Source: Pseudorhizobium xiangyangii
Lineage (GTDB): Bacteria; Pseudomonadota; Alphaproteobacteria; Rhizobiales; Rhizobiaceae
Reading direction: 5' to 3'
DNA: 64,000 nucleotides
NCBI RefSeq assembly: GCF_020531965.1
Contig: NZ_JAJAWH010000006.1
Coordinates: 1 to 64,000 of the forward strand
Every line of letters begins with the position of its first letter. The first letter of the stretch is position 1. The notes under the pieces were generated by a model, which had not been told where the DNA came from, made no database searches, and was given only the letters and a program-made list of their open reading frames with translations. The position numbers were made by a program, and so were the translations under genes. Shown one piece after another: positions 39,910 to 50,141 of the stretch.

Positions 39910-40944
39910 TTGACCGGCCCATTCCGGAAGATAATTTCAGTGCTCGAAGGCAAAACGATCGCTCCTCCGCCGATCTGGCTTATGAGACAGGCTGGACGAT
40001 ACCTTCCCGAATATCGCGAGACACGAGCCAAGGCGGGAAGCTTTCTTGATCTCTGTTACTCGCCCGACCAGGCGGTCGAGGTGACATTGCAGCCGATCCG
40101 ACGTTACGGCTTCGACGCCGCAATCCTGTTTTCGGATATTCTCGTGATCCCCGATGCCCTGCAGCGGAACGTACGCTTTGTGCAGGGAGAGGGCCCACAG
40201 ATGGATCCGATCACCGTGTCGGATATAGAACGCTTGAAAGGTGACCGTGTCGCCGGTCACCTTTTGCCCGTCATCGAGACTGTTCGCCGTCTTCGCCAGG
40301 AATTGCCGGAGGAAACGACGCTGCTCGGATTTTGCGGTGCGCCTTGGACGGTGGCGACCTACATGATTGCCGGGCATGGGACGTCCGACCAGGCGCCAGC
40401 GCGACTGTTCGCCTACCGCAACCCTGCGGCGTTCGAAAAGCTACTGGATTTCCTGGCTGACATTTCAGCCGAATATCTGATTGCTCAGATCGACGCTGGT
40501 GCCGATGCGGTGCAGATCTTCGATTCCTGGGCCGGTGTGCTGGGTGAAGCAGAGTTCAATGCCTATGCCGTCAAGCCAGTTGCGCGAATGATCCGCACCG
40601 TGCGCACGGCGCGGCCCGGTGCGAAGATCATCGCTTTCGCCAAGGGAGCCGGCATGAACCTTCGGACTTACCGCCAGGGAACCGGCGCAGACGCGATCGG
40701 ACTCGACTGGTCGGTCCCGCTTTCGTTTGCTGTGGAGCTCCAGAAGGAAGGTCCGGTACAAGGAAATCTGGATCCTATGCGTGTCGTCGCGGGTGGCCGG
40801 GCACTGGAGGAAGGTATAGACGCTATCCTGCAGGCATTGGGCAACGGACCGCTGATATTCAATCTCGGTCATGGCATTACGCCGGAAGCGGATCCGTCTC
40901 ACGTTACCGATCTCGTGCGGCGCGTGCGTGGTGAAACGGGATGA
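39910..40944 (+). CDS. hemE: Uroporphyrinogen decarboxylase
   Basis: It decarboxylates uroporphyrinogen III to coproporphyrinogen III in haem synthesis. The 344-residue protein has the family site [14 protein letters not shown] near residue 23 and the [16 protein letters not shown] segment. The start codon is TTG at 39910 with a strong AGGAGG site just upstream. No ATG fits better. It overlaps hemJ by 4 bases and is the first gene right of oriC. Confidence 0.96.
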   Translation: MTGPFRKIISVLEGKTIAPPPIWLMRQAGRYLPEYRETRAKAGSFLDLCYSPDQAVEVTLQPIRRYGFDAAILFSDILVIPDALQRNVRFVQGEGPQMDPITVSDIERLKGDRVAGHLLPVIETVRRLRQELPEETTLLGFCGAPWTVATYMIAGHGTSDQAPARLFAYRNPAAFEKLLDFLADISAEYLIAQIDAGADAVQIFDSWAGVLGEAEFNAYAVKPVARMIRTVRTARPGAKIIAFAKGAGMNLRTYRQGTGADAIGLDWSVPLSFAVELQKEGPVQGNLDPMRVVAGGRALEEGIDAILQALGNGPLIFNLGHGITPEADPSHVTDLVRRVRGETG

Positions 40945-41486
40945 ACTCCGATGAGAAGCAGGTTTCCGAGAGTGCAGGAAGGCGCGCCAACAAGCGGGCG
41001 ATAACAGCGCTCGCTGTGTTCGTCGCGATCATCCTGGTTCTGTACGTCTGGCAGCCGGACAGCTTCCATCTGTGGATCAAGGCACTCCACGTGGTCGCGG
41101 TGATTTCCTGGATGGCCGCGCTCTTTTACCTGCCACGGCTTTTCATCTATCACAGTGACGCTGAACCCGGTTCAGCTCAATCCGAGACGTTCAAGATGAT
41201 GGAGCAGCGGCTGCTCAAGGTCATCATGAACCCGGCGATGATGATCTCCTGGGTCCTGGGTCTCTACCTCGCGTGGGACGTCTACGGTTTCCAGGGTGGC
41301 TGGTTGCACGCGAAAATTGCTCTTGTCGTTCTCTTGACCGGCGTGCATGTCCTTTTCAGCCGTGCGGTACGCACATTTTCGGCCGATGGGCCAAGGAAGT
41401 CGCCGCGCTACTGGCGGATAATGAACGAAGCGCCCACCCTGCTGATGATCGCGATCGTTATCCTCGTGATTGTAAAGCCGTTTTGA
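40941..41486 (+). CDS. hemJ: Protoporphyrinogen oxidase HemJ
   Basis: This 181-residue membrane protein of the UPF0093 family oxidises protoporphyrinogen IX in many alphaproteobacteria. Four hydrophobic helices are visible (about residues 20-37, 45-65, 95-115, 120-140) plus a final one at 160-178. The conserved His is in [17 protein letters not shown] overlap with hemE indicates coupling, and both act late in haem synthesis. Confidence 0.92.
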   Translation: MNSDEKQVSESAGRRANKRAITALAVFVAIILVLYVWQPDSFHLWIKALHVVAVISWMAALFYLPRLFIYHSDAEPGSAQSETFKMMEQRLLKVIMNPAMMISWVLGLYLAWDVYGFQGGWLHAKIALVVLLTGVHVLFSRAVRTFSADGPRKSPRYWRIMNEAPTLLMIAIVILVIVKPF

Positions 41487-41669
41487 CGTCACTCCGCTTT
41501 ACGCAGGAATTTGAATGTTTTCCCTTGCGGCTGGCAGCATGAGTCGCTATTTTCATCACACCTCATCTCGTGGCATGCTTGTAATCCCTCTTCCTCCCCG
41601 GACATCTCCGCGGCGAGAATTTGACCAGCACGCCCTTTTCCCTTCTCTGCATTTAACGTGGTTCCCTTC

Positions 41670-42935
41670 ATGGCTGAAATGAAGCTTCAAGAACTTAAGA
41701 GCAAATCGCCTACCGATTTGCTGACCTTCGCCGAGTCCCTCGAGGTCGAAAACGCCAGCACGATGCGCAAGCAGGAGCTGATGTTCGCGATCCTGAAGGT
41801 TCTGGCCAGCCAGGATGTGGAAATCATTGGCGAAGGCGTGGTGGAGGTTCTGCAGGATGGCTTCGGTTTCCTGCGCTCCGCCAATGCGAACTATCTTCCC
41901 GGTCCGGATGATATCTACATCTCGCCATCGCAGATCCGTCGCTTCTCGTTGAAAACCGGCGATACGGTCGAAGGACCGATCCGCGGGCCAAAGGAAGGCG
42001 AACGCTATTTCGCGCTCCTGAAGGTGAATACGATCAACTTCGATGATCCGGAGAAGATTCGTCACAAGGTTCACTTCGACAACCTGACACCGCTCTATCC
42101 GAATGAGCGGTTCAAGATGGAACTGGACGTTCCTACGTCCAAGGATCTCTCGGCGCGGGTTATCGACCTGGTGGCGCCGCTTGGTAAGGGCCAGCGCGGC
42201 CTGATCGTGGCACCGCCTCGTACCGGTAAAACCGTACTGCTGCAGAATATCGCCCATTCGATCACCGCCAATCACCCTGAATGCTATCTGATCGTTCTCC
42301 TAATCGACGAGCGTCCGGAAGAAGTGACCGACATGCAGCGTTCGGTGAAGGGCGAAGTGGTTTCCTCGACCTTCGACGAGCCGGCCGTGCGCCACGTACA
42401 GGTTGCTGAAATGGTGATCGAGAAGGCCAAGCGTCTTGTCGAGCATGGGCGTGACGTCGTGATCCTGCTCGACTCGATTACCCGTCTCGGCCGCGCCTAC
42501 AACACCGTTGTTCCTTCTTCGGGCAAGGTTTTGACCGGTGGTGTGGACGCCAACGCCCTGCAACGCCCCAAGCGTTTCTTCGGCGCTGCGCGTAACATCG
42601 AAGAAGGTGGCTCGCTGACGATCATCGCCACTGCGCTGATCGACACCGGCAGCCGCATGGACGAAGTGATCTTCGAAGAATTCAAGGGCACGGGTAACTC
42701 CGAAATCGTGCTTGATCGCAAGGTTGCGGACAAGCGTATCTTCCCGTCGATGGATATCCTCAAGTCGGGTACCCGTAAGGAAGACCTTCTCGTCCCGCGT
42801 CAGGACCTTCAGAAAATCTTTGTCCTTCGCCGGATTCTCTCGCCGATGGGAACGACGGACGCTATCGAGTTCCTTATCGACAAGCTGAAGCAGACAAAGA
42901 GCAATGGCGATTTCTTCGACTCGATGAATACATAA
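41670..42935 (+). CDS. rho: Transcription termination factor Rho
   Basis: This hexameric RNA helicase ends transcription. Its 421 residues include the Rho N domain, the RNA-binding RNP motif DGFGFLRS, Walker [13 protein letters not shown], Walker [17 protein letters not shown] and [14 protein letters not shown]. The start at 41670 ([10 protein letters not shown]) is chosen. A GTG at 41658 would add four residues. The 183 bases before it may hold an autoregulatory leader, but nothing specific was seen. A strong terminator follows. Confidence 0.97.
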   Translation: MAEMKLQELKSKSPTDLLTFAESLEVENASTMRKQELMFAILKVLASQDVEIIGEGVVEVLQDGFGFLRSANANYLPGPDDIYISPSQIRRFSLKTGDTVEGPIRGPKEGERYFALLKVNTINFDDPEKIRHKVHFDNLTPLYPNERFKMELDVPTSKDLSARVIDLVAPLGKGQRGLIVAPPRTGKTVLLQNIAHSITANHPECYLIVLLIDERPEEVTDMQRSVKGEVVSSTFDEPAVRHVQVAEMVIEKAKRLVEHGRDVVILLDSITRLGRAYNTVVPSSGKVLTGGVDANALQRPKRFFGAARNIEEGGSLTIIATALIDTGSRMDEVIFEEFKGTGNSEIVLDRKVADKRIFPSMDILKSGTRKEDLLVPRQDLQKIFVLRRILSPMGTTDAIEFLIDKLKQTKSNGDFFDSMNT

Positions 42936-42960
42936 TCATTAGCCGGATTCATTAACAGAA

Positions 42961-42989
42961 AGCGCCCGGTAGGATTACCGGGCGCTTTT
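42961..42989 (+). terminator. rho terminator
   Basis: AGCGCCCGGT (42961-42970) pairs perfectly with ACCGGGCGCT (42977-42986) and is followed by TTTTG. Confidence 0.88.
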
Positions 42990-43017
42990 GCCTTTCTGGT
43001 CCTATACGGTGAGCAGA

Positions 43018-44322
43018 ATGACTAAACCGACGGATACGATATTTGCTCTTTCCAGCGGCGCCTTGCCTGCCGGCGTTGCCGTAGTGCGGATCAGTGGTCC
43101 CCTCGCATTCGAGGCATTGATCCGGTTGACAGGCAAACCTCCCGGTACGGCGCGTCACGCTGGGCTACGCTCTGTCAGAGACAGCCAAACTCACCTGATC
43201 GATCAAGCGCTGGTGATATCCTTTGTTGCACCCCACTCCTTTACTGGCGAGGACTGCGTAGAGCTGCAGCTGCATGGCAGCCGGGCGGTGGTCAACGCAG
43301 TCCTTGCCGAACTGGCGGCGATCGACGGCTGCCGGCTTGCAGAGGCGGGTGAGTTTTCCCGTCGGGCTTTTGAGAATGGGCGCCTGGACCTGGTCGAAGC
43401 CGAGGGTTTGGCCGAGCTGATTGCAGCAGAGACCGAGATGCAGCGGCGTCTCGCTGTGGAACAGGGATTTGGTGGCCAATCGAAGCTCTATGAGGGTTGG
43501 GCAAAACGCCTCACTTTCGCGCGTGCGATGATCGAGGCTGAACTCGATTTTGCGGACGAGGATGACGTTCCCGGCGCCGTCGGCGAGCAGGTGACTGAGG
43601 AGATATCCTCGGTACAGAAGGAGATAGAGGACCACCTTTCCGCAGCCAAGGCCGGGGAGATCATCCGCGGAGGTTACAAGGTCGCGATCGTGGGGCCGCC
43701 GAACGCAGGCAAATCCAGCCTTATCAATTTCCTTGCGCAACGTGACATCGCTATCGTGACTGATATCGAAGGCACCACGCGGGATGTTCTCCATGTCGAT
43801 CTGGACATGGATGGTTACCTGGTAAGGGTTTTTGATACTGCCGGCCTGCGGGAGACCAGCGATATTGTAGAGCGGGAAGGTGTGCGTCGTGCTGAGCAGT
43901 TGATCGGCCAGGCGGATCTTGTTCTTCTGCTAGCTGAAATCGATTCGGTAGCGGAACGTTGTGGGGTGGAAGCCGGGGATGTCCTACACATCGGCACAAA
44001 GCTTGATATTCATGGCGCCTCGTCTCGGTATGATATCTGCCTGTCGACTGTTACGGGCGAAGGCACAAGCGTATTGCGTGAGGCCATCATTGCTCGGATC
44101 CAACGGGTTTGGTCGGGCGCGGTGGCGCCCACTCGCGAGCGTCAGCTCCTTTTGCTGCGAGAGACTTCCCTTTCTGTGCATTCGGCGCTAAAGGCAAGTG
44201 AGCTAGAACTGCGCGCGGAGCATCTGCGGGCCGCGGCAAGCTCTCTTGGCCGCATAACCGGACAAGTAGACGTCGAACAACTGCTGGACGTCATCTTTTC
44301 GCAGTTTTGCATCGGCAAATAA
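43018..44322 (+). CDS. mnmE: tRNA modification GTPase MnmE
   Basis: With MnmG it makes the cmnm5 modification at U34 of tRNAs. The 434-residue protein has an N-terminal tetrahydrofolate domain (IFALSSGALPAGVAVVRISG). The GTPase domain has the P-loop GPPNAGKSSLIN, the DTAGLR motif and TKLD. The C-terminal CIGK matches the family CxGK motif. It is slightly short for the family (about 450). The ATG at 43018 is preferred over 42988. Confidence 0.95.
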   Translation: MTKPTDTIFALSSGALPAGVAVVRISGPLAFEALIRLTGKPPGTARHAGLRSVRDSQTHLIDQALVISFVAPHSFTGEDCVELQLHGSRAVVNAVLAELAAIDGCRLAEAGEFSRRAFENGRLDLVEAEGLAELIAAETEMQRRLAVEQGFGGQSKLYEGWAKRLTFARAMIEAELDFADEDDVPGAVGEQVTEEISSVQKEIEDHLSAAKAGEIIRGGYKVAIVGPPNAGKSSLINFLAQRDIAIVTDIEGTTRDVLHVDLDMDGYLVRVFDTAGLRETSDIVEREGVRRAEQLIGQADLVLLLAEIDSVAERCGVEAGDVLHIGTKLDIHGASSRYDICLSTVTGEGTSVLREAIIARIQRVWSGAVAPTRERQLLLLRETSLSVHSALKASELELRAEHLRAAASSLGRITGQVDVEQLLDVIFSQFCIGK

Positions 44323-44327
44323 TCACG

Positions 44328-44343
44328 TGATTCACGTGAAACA
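44328..44343 (-). other. parS-like site 6
   Basis: TGATTCACGTGAAACA matches 15 of 16 parS bases and has GATTC at 44329-44333. It fills most of the 39-base mnmE-mnmG spacer. A second, weaker palindrome AATCACGTGATT (44322-44333) overlaps it on the left. Confidence 0.85.
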
Positions 44344-44361
44344 CACCATGGTAGTGAGCAA

Positions 44362-46236
44362 ATGACCGGGCGGTATGATGTCATCGTAATTGGCGGAGGC
44401 CATGCAGGTTGCGAGGCGGCCAGCGCGGCGGCGCGCTTGGGCGCCAGAACCGCCTTGATCACGCACAAGCGTGACACGATCGGCGTCATGTCCTGCAATC
44501 CTGCGATCGGGGGTCTTGGCAAGGGGCACCTCGTTCGGGAAGTGGATGCCCTCGACGGGTTGATGGGCCGTGTTGCCGACGCAGCGGGCATTCAGTTCCG
44601 TCTGCTCAATCGTCGTAAGGGTCCGGCAGTGCGTGGCCCACGCACGCAGGCAGACCGCAAACTCTATCGACTTGCGATGCAGCGCGAAATCTTCGAACAC
44701 CCCAACCTGGAGGTAATCGAGGGCGACGCCTACGACATATCTTTTGAGAATCAAAGAGTTACAGCCGTAATTCTTGGCGACGGACGAAGCTTCCCATGCG
44801 AGTCCGTTGTGTTGACGACGGGAACATTTCTGCGCGGCCTCATTCATATCGGATCCGAAAGGACACCTGCGGGGCGAGTTGGTGAAGCGCCTTCACTTGG
44901 CCTTTCCTCCACTCTGCAGCGGTTCGGTATACAGTTGGGGCGGTTGAAGACCGGCACCCCTGCCCGCCTTGACGGAACCACGATCGACTGGACTTCAGTC
45001 GGCCGGCAGGAAGCGGACGATATTCCTGTACCGTTCTCATTCATGACGGATGCGATCGTGAATCCTCAGGTTGCTTGTGGAGTGACCCGCACAGTTGATG
45101 CAACCCACCGGATCATCAGCGAGAACATCCATCAATCAGCCATGTATTCAGGCCAGATCGAAGGTGTGGGGCCACGCTATTGCCCATCCATTGAAGACAA
45201 GATCGTTCGCTTCGGAGAACGGGATGGCCATCAGATTTTTCTGGAGCCGGAAGGTTTGGACGATAGCACCGTATATCCGAACGGCATTTCCACCTCTTTA
45301 CCCGCCATTATTCAGGATCTCTTCATCCGCACTATCCCGGGATTGGAAAAGGTCAGGATTGTGCAACCTGGATATGCGATCGAGTATGACCATGTTGACC
45401 CGCGAGAGCTATCTGCCGCTCTCGAGGTTAAGAAGCTTCCTGGACTTTTCCTCGCCGGTCAAATCAATGGCACGACCGGATATGAAGAGGCAGCGGCGCA
45501 GGGACTGGTTGCTGGCCTTAACGCAGCACTCAAGGCGGGTGGCAGCACTGCCTATCACTTTAGCCGCTCTAGTTCTTATATCGGCGTTATGATTGATGAC
45601 CTGACCACGAGGGGGGTTACGGAGCCCTACCGCATGTTCACCTCCAGGGCGGAGTACAGGCTTTCATTGCGGGCCGACAACGCGGACGAAAGGCTTACGC
45701 CGGAAGGTGCGCGCCTTGGATTGGTGGGCAGCAGAAGAGCTGAACGCTTCATCGCATATGAGACTGATCTGGCAATGTGGCGCGAACGACTGCAAGCCGT
45801 TTCGGTGACGCCGAATGAGGCTGACCAGTATGGCCTGAAACTCAACCGCGACGGACAACGGCGTAACGCTTACGAGCTCCTGGCTCATCCTGACCTCACC
45901 ATGGTGGATGTGAAGAGGATCTGGACCGAGTTCAACTCCGTTCAGCCGCGCGTCTCGGATGCCCTGGAAATAGAGGCCGGCTATGCCGTCTATATCGATA
46001 GACAGCAGGGGGACATTCTGGCGCTCCGCCGGGACGAGAGCTTGGTGATACCTGATGACTTTGACTATTCAGAGCTCTCTGGGCTTTCGAATGAGTTGAA
46101 GAGAAAGCTATCGGCGCAGCGCCCTGCCACTCTTGCCCACGCTTCGAAAATTGAAGGCATGACGCCCGCCGCATCCGCTTTGCTTCTGGCGTTGATGCGT
46201 AAACAGAATGCAAAACCCGCAATGCGAGTCCAGTGA
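44362..46236 (+). CDS. mnmG: tRNA uridine-5-carboxymethylaminomethyl modification enzyme MnmG
   Basis: This FAD-dependent partner of MnmE in U34 modification has 624 residues, the normal length. The FAD loop [12 protein letters not shown] is at residues 9-20. The family stretches [15 protein letters not shown] and [16 protein letters not shown] are both present. Its stop overlaps the rsmG start by one base. Confidence 0.97.
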   Translation: MTGRYDVIVIGGGHAGCEAASAAARLGARTALITHKRDTIGVMSCNPAIGGLGKGHLVREVDALDGLMGRVADAAGIQFRLLNRRKGPAVRGPRTQADRKLYRLAMQREIFEHPNLEVIEGDAYDISFENQRVTAVILGDGRSFPCESVVLTTGTFLRGLIHIGSERTPAGRVGEAPSLGLSSTLQRFGIQLGRLKTGTPARLDGTTIDWTSVGRQEADDIPVPFSFMTDAIVNPQVACGVTRTVDATHRIISENIHQSAMYSGQIEGVGPRYCPSIEDKIVRFGERDGHQIFLEPEGLDDSTVYPNGISTSLPAIIQDLFIRTIPGLEKVRIVQPGYAIEYDHVDPRELSAALEVKKLPGLFLAGQINGTTGYEEAAAQGLVAGLNAALKAGGSTAYHFSRSSSYIGVMIDDLTTRGVTEPYRMFTSRAEYRLSLRADNADERLTPEGARLGLVGSRRAERFIAYETDLAMWRERLQAVSVTPNEADQYGLKLNRDGQRRNAYELLAHPDLTMVDVKRIWTEFNSVQPRVSDALEIEAGYAVYIDRQQGDILALRRDESLVIPDDFDYSELSGLSNELKRKLSAQRPATLAHASKIEGMTPAASALLLALMRKQNAKPAMRVQ

Positions 46237-46853
46237 TGCAGTTGAACGGAAGACGTGTTTCACGTGAAACGCAGCAGAAGCTTGAGCATTTTGCGGAACT
46301 GTTCGGCAAGTGGGCCAAAAGCATAAACCTCGTCGCCCCGTCAACACTCGACGAGTTGTGGAACCGGCATATTGTGGACAGCGCGCAGCTTTTCCATCTC
46401 CATCCGAAGCCGGCGGTCTGGCTGGATCTGGGTTCCGGGGGAGGATTTCCCGGAATTATTACTGCTATTCTTGCCAGCGAGTTTGACGACGGCTGGGTTC
46501 ACCTCGTGGAAAGCAACCACAAGAAGGCCTCGTTTCTACGAGTTGCCCTGATGGAGACCAAAGCGCGGGGAACGGTTCATCCGGTCCGGATCGAGGATGC
46601 ACAAGGCAAGATCGGTGCCTGTGATGTCATCTCGGCGAGAGCGCTGGCCGATCTAGATCTCCTTTTTCGCTATATCTCGCCCTGGATGATCGGAACTGAA
46701 ACGAAGGCTTTGCTGCACAAAGGCCGGGATTACAGACGGGAGGTAGACAAAGCGCGTGGTGATTGGGACTTCGATCTGGTAATACATCCAAGCGTCGTTG
46801 AGACCGACTCGGTTATTCTCGAGATCAGCGATCTCCGTCCCAAGGATCCATAG
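46236..46853 (+). CDS. rsmG: 16S rRNA (guanine-527-N7) methyltransferase RsmG
   Basis: This SAM-dependent methyltransferase acts on the 530 loop of 16S rRNA. The 205-residue protein has the SAM site [13 protein letters not shown] and [13 protein letters not shown]. The ATG at 46236 is chosen; a GTG at 46233 is possible. Codons 8-12 (Val-Ser-Arg-Glu-Thr) are spelled by parS-like site 7. It is followed 16 bases later by parA. Confidence 0.94.
   Translation: MQLNGRRVSRETQQKLEHFAELFGKWAKSINLVAPSTLDELWNRHIVDSAQLFHLHPKPAVWLDLGSGGGFPGIITAILASEFDDGWVHLVESNHKKASFLRVALMETKARGTVHPVRIEDAQGKIGACDVISARALADLDLLFRYISPWMIGTETKALLHKGRDYRREVDKARGDWDFDLVIHPSVVETDSVILEISDLRPKDP
46256..46271 (+). other. parS-like site 7, inside rsmG
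   Basis: TGTTTCACGTGAAACG matches 15 of 16 parS bases and is the only copy with a fully symmetric 14-base core and no GANTC site. It lies within the rsmG reading frame, about 0.6 kb ahead of parA. Confidence 0.88.
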
Positions 46854-46869
46854 CGTCGTCAGGTGCGGC

Positions 46870-47658
46870 ATGAACCACAGTAATCGTATTATCACCATAG
46901 CGAACCAGAAGGGTGGCGTCGGCAAGACGACGACCGCCATCAATCTCGCAACCGCCCTAGCGGCAATCGGTGAGCATGTGCTTATCGTGGACCTGGACCC
47001 GCAGGGAAATGCCAGTACGGGCCTGGGAATTGATCGGCGTGATAGGGCTGTTTCGTCCTACGATCTGCTGATGGGGACGCACACTGTCGAACAAACCGTC
47101 ATGCCGACCGCCGTCCCCAACCTCTCCATCATACCGTCCACGATGGATCTTCTGGGATTTGAAATGGAAATTTCCCAGGAGGCGGATCGCGTTTTTCGGC
47201 TCAAGCGCGCGCTGCACCAGGAGTTGCTGCCCTACTCCTATGTGATCCTTGATTGCCCGCCATCGTTCAACCTGTTGACGATGAATGCAATGGCGGCTGC
47301 GCAATCTGTCCTCGTGCCGCTTCAATGCGAGTTCTTTGCCCTCGAGGGACTGAGCCAGTTGCTGGAGACCGTGAACCAGGTGCGCGAAACGGTAAATCCG
47401 GGTCTGGACATCCAGGGTATCGTGCTGACGATGTTCGATTCACGAAACAATCTGGCGCAGCAAGTTGTGAACGACGTGCGGACTTATCTTGGCGACAAGG
47501 TCTACCATACGTTGATCCCGCGGAATGTTCGCGTGTCCGAAGCCCCCTCTTATGGGAAGCCTGCCCTCCTTTACGATCTCAAATGCGCCGGAAGCCAGGC
47601 CTATCTTCAGCTGGCGTCGGAGGTTATCCAGCGAGAGCGTCGCCGCAAAGCGGCCTAA
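46870..47658 (+). CDS. parA: Chromosome partitioning ATPase ParA
   Basis: This deviant-Walker ATPase moves ParB-parS complexes to the new pole. The 262-residue protein has [16 protein letters not shown] near residues 12-27, DLDPQGNASTG and ILDCPPSFNLLT. It lacks an N-terminal helix-turn-helix, as expected for the chromosomal Soj type. The ATG at 46870 is preferred to an ATG at 46798 inside rsmG. Confidence 0.96.
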   Translation: MNHSNRIITIANQKGGVGKTTTAINLATALAAIGEHVLIVDLDPQGNASTGLGIDRRDRAVSSYDLLMGTHTVEQTVMPTAVPNLSIIPSTMDLLGFEMEISQEADRVFRLKRALHQELLPYSYVILDCPPSFNLLTMNAMAAAQSVLVPLQCEFFALEGLSQLLETVNQVRETVNPGLDIQGIVLTMFDSRNNLAQQVVNDVRTYLGDKVYHTLIPRNVRVSEAPSYGKPALLYDLKCAGSQAYLQLASEVIQRERRRKAA

Positions 47659-47673
47659 CTATTGGTGACAAGA

Positions 47674-48549
47674 ATGAGTGACGATCTTTCGAAACGACGG
47701 CTCGGCCGCGGCCTTGCAGCCCTGATCGGACAGATGGACCAACCTGTTCCGGTAGATGCCGCGCCCAAGGGCGTCAGCGCGGACCGTATGGTGCCGATCG
47801 AGCATGTCAGCCGTAATCCGCGTAATCCGCGTCGGCAGTTCGATGAGGGTGATCTGCAGGATCTGGCAAGTTCGATCCGCCAGCACGGAATTGTCCAGCC
47901 GGTTGTCGTCCGCCCCGTCGAAGATCGCTATGAGATCATCGCCGGCGAACGCCGTTGGCGCGCGGCGCAACTGGCCGGGCTTCACGAAATTCCGGTTATT
48001 GTTCGTGACGTTGACGACCGGACGGCTTTGGAAATCGCCATCGTAGAAAACGTTCAGCGCGCTGACCTCAATCCGCTTGAAGAGGCCCTGGGCTACGATC
48101 AGCTAATTGCGGAATACGGCTATACACAGAACGATCTTGGCGGCATTATCGGCAAAAGCCGTAGTCACGTCGCCAACAGCCTGCGGCTGCTTAAGCTCCC
48201 GGAACCCGTCCGAGATATGCTATCGTCAGGCGATCTTTCCGCCGGCCACGCGAGAGCGCTGATCACCACATCGGATCCGGTTTCTCTTGCCCGCATGATC
48301 GTTTCCAAGGGGATGTCGGTTCGCGATGCGGAGCGTCTTGCCCAGAACGATATCAAGGCTCAGTCGGAGCCAGCAGCGGGAAAGTCGGACCAAAAGGATT
48401 CCGATACGCTGGCGCTGGAGCGCACGCTTTCCGACTCGCTTGGTCTGGACGTAAAAATCAATCATCGTGGTGGTTCCGGCCAGGTGCGGATCAACTACCG
48501 GACACTTGAGCAGCTGGAAGAGATCTGCAGGCTGTTAGAGCGCCGCTGA
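47674..48549 (+). CDS. parB: Chromosome partitioning protein ParB
   Basis: This CTP-dependent clamp loads at parS and spreads. The 291-residue protein has the ParB/Srx domain with the CTP-binding GERRWRAAQLAG and the ENVQRADLNPLEEA segment. A helix-turn-helix (LGGIIGKSRSHVANSLRLLKLP) and a C-terminal dimer domain follow. The start at 47674 is ATG; a TTG at 47662 is less likely. Its stop codon directly abuts the holA stop codon. Confidence 0.96.
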   Translation: MSDDLSKRRLGRGLAALIGQMDQPVPVDAAPKGVSADRMVPIEHVSRNPRNPRRQFDEGDLQDLASSIRQHGIVQPVVVRPVEDRYEIIAGERRWRAAQLAGLHEIPVIVRDVDDRTALEIAIVENVQRADLNPLEEALGYDQLIAEYGYTQNDLGGIIGKSRSHVANSLRLLKLPEPVRDMLSSGDLSAGHARALITTSDPVSLARMIVSKGMSVRDAERLAQNDIKAQSEPAAGKSDQKDSDTLALERTLSDSLGLDVKINHRGGSGQVRINYRTLEQLEEICRLLERR

Positions 48550-49590
48550 TTAACGCTGCGCGCGAGCGGACTGTATGGCGATCGCCATAAGGGCCTGGAA
48601 GGCAATGCTGTCCTCCAGGCTTTGCTTTTGCCGGGTTTGCAGTATTGCGCCCTGAAGCCGCTCTGTCTCACGGCTTATTCCCTCTGCCTGCCAGCTTCTG
48701 AGTGCCCTTTCAATCAAGGGCTTACGCTTGAAGTGGATATGCCGACCGAGCGTCATCATCACCTGGCCCGGCTGCATCTTCTTGTCATCCATTTCTGCGC
48801 GCATGAGTTCCATCATCTGGAACTGCTTGAGGCAGGACTGGAGGACGAGGAAGATCGGGGTCTTTGACGTGCTCACCTTCTGAAGGGCATGCCGAAGTGC
48901 AGGAAGGTCGCCCGTTAGGACCGCGTCTACCGCCTCGTCTGCCGAAACACTGCTGGCGTCGCCAATGATTGCCGCAACATCTTCTTCCTCGATCGTTCCT
49001 GCGCCGCGGCAGTAAAGCGCCAGCTTGCGAATCTCGTTCCTCGACGCCGCGCGGTCGCCGCCGAGTAGGTCCAGAAGGTGACTACGTGCTGTGGAAGTGA
49101 TGGCAAGGCCGTCGGCTGCCAGTTCCATGTCTATCAAAGCGTTCAGCGCGCGGACATCATCCGCATAGCAGGGAACGATTGCTATCAGCTTCGACGGTTC
49201 GGCAATCTTGCGCAGCCCGCTTCCCTTCTTCAACTCGCCTGCTTCGACAATCAGAATATTTGCGGGGGCCGGCCCATCGGCAAGCACCGACATGGCATCC
49301 AGAAGTGCCTTCTCGTTCGAGGCGCCACGCAGCCATATGAGCTTGTCGCCGCCGAACAGGCCGAGTGCGTTGACCTCGTCCAGTAGTCGACCGGGGTCAT
49401 TCTGGAGGTCAGATACGCTGAGTTTCAGGGTCGCAAACGGGTCGTCCTGTACTATGCCCGTCTTTTTGGCGAGCAGAGCCGCGCGCTCAGATACAAGACC
49501 GCGGTCGGGACCATAGATCACGAAGATCCGATAGAGTTCTCTTGAACGCTCTGCGAAGCGCTCGAACTCGTGCGACTTTATTTCTGCCAT
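48550..49590 (-). CDS. holA: DNA polymerase III delta subunit
   Basis: This clamp-loader subunit opens the beta clamp. The 346-residue protein has the AAA-like N-terminal region (YGPDRGLVSERAALLAKK) and the collar-domain region with LLGGDRAASRNEIRKLALY. It is convergent with parB with no spacer. It overlaps lptE by 13 bases, in the leuS-lptE-holA minus-strand operon. Confidence 0.92.
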   Translation of the reverse strand: MAEIKSHEFERFAERSRELYRIFVIYGPDRGLVSERAALLAKKTGIVQDDPFATLKLSVSDLQNDPGRLLDEVNALGLFGGDKLIWLRGASNEKALLDAMSVLADGPAPANILIVEAGELKKGSGLRKIAEPSKLIAIVPCYADDVRALNALIDMELAADGLAITSTARSHLLDLLGGDRAASRNEIRKLALYCRGAGTIEEEDVAAIIGDASSVSADEAVDAVLTGDLPALRHALQKVSTSKTPIFLVLQSCLKQFQMMELMRAEMDDKKMQPGQVMMTLGRHIHFKRKPLIERALRSWQAEGISRETERLQGAILQTRQKQSLEDSIAFQALMAIAIQSARAQR

Positions 49591-50141
49591 GTCACTTGTG
49601 GCTGGGGCGTTTGAGGCGGCTCTTTGGCCAGCGCGATCGCAAGATCGGCGCGGATGAATTCCGCAAGCTCACGTGCCGCCCGGTTCTCCGCGTCCCGGAC
49701 GGATCGAAGCTCGGCAAACTCCTGGCGCGAAACGTCTAGAAGTGCGGTTGCTCTACGAGAACCGGACTTCAGCACCTGACCATCGCTGACACGAGATATG
49801 GCGTATGTGCCAGACACAACCACGCGCCCAGGCTGCAATCCACGGGCATCCTCGTCATCCAGAATGTCGCTATAGGTCGAATAGACAGACAACTGAACCT
49901 GATACTGAGGGTTAGAAGCTTCGCCTTCCCCACCGGAAGTGAGGAAAATAAGCTGATTGCGGACGACCTGTCCTACTCGGTCGGAAGCGTCGGAGAATGC
50001 GATCGCAGCCAGCTTTGTCCCTGTCCCAGACGCTTCAGAATAAAGCGGGCGGACCTGACAAGCAGACAGCCCCGCTACGACGATCAGACCTGTGGCAAGT
50101 GTTGCAAGCCGGCGGATGGAGCGGAAGGCGTCAAACGACAA
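49578..50141 (-). CDS. lptE: LPS-assembly lipoprotein LptE
   Basis: This outer-membrane lipoprotein pairs with LptD to insert lipopolysaccharide. The 187-residue protein has a signal peptide ending in the lipobox LSAC, which gives a lipidated Cys near residue 28, followed by RPLYSE. The leuS-lptE-holA order is the usual proteobacterial arrangement. It overlaps leuS by 11 bases. Confidence 0.9.
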   Translation of the reverse strand: MSFDAFRSIRRLATLATGLIVVAGLSACQVRPLYSEASGTGTKLAAIAFSDASDRVGQVVRNQLIFLTSGGEGEASNPQYQVQLSVYSTYSDILDDEDARGLQPGRVVVSGTYAISRVSDGQVLKSGSRRATALLDVSRQEFAELRSVRDAENRAARELAEFIRADLAIALAKEPPQTPQPQVTWQK

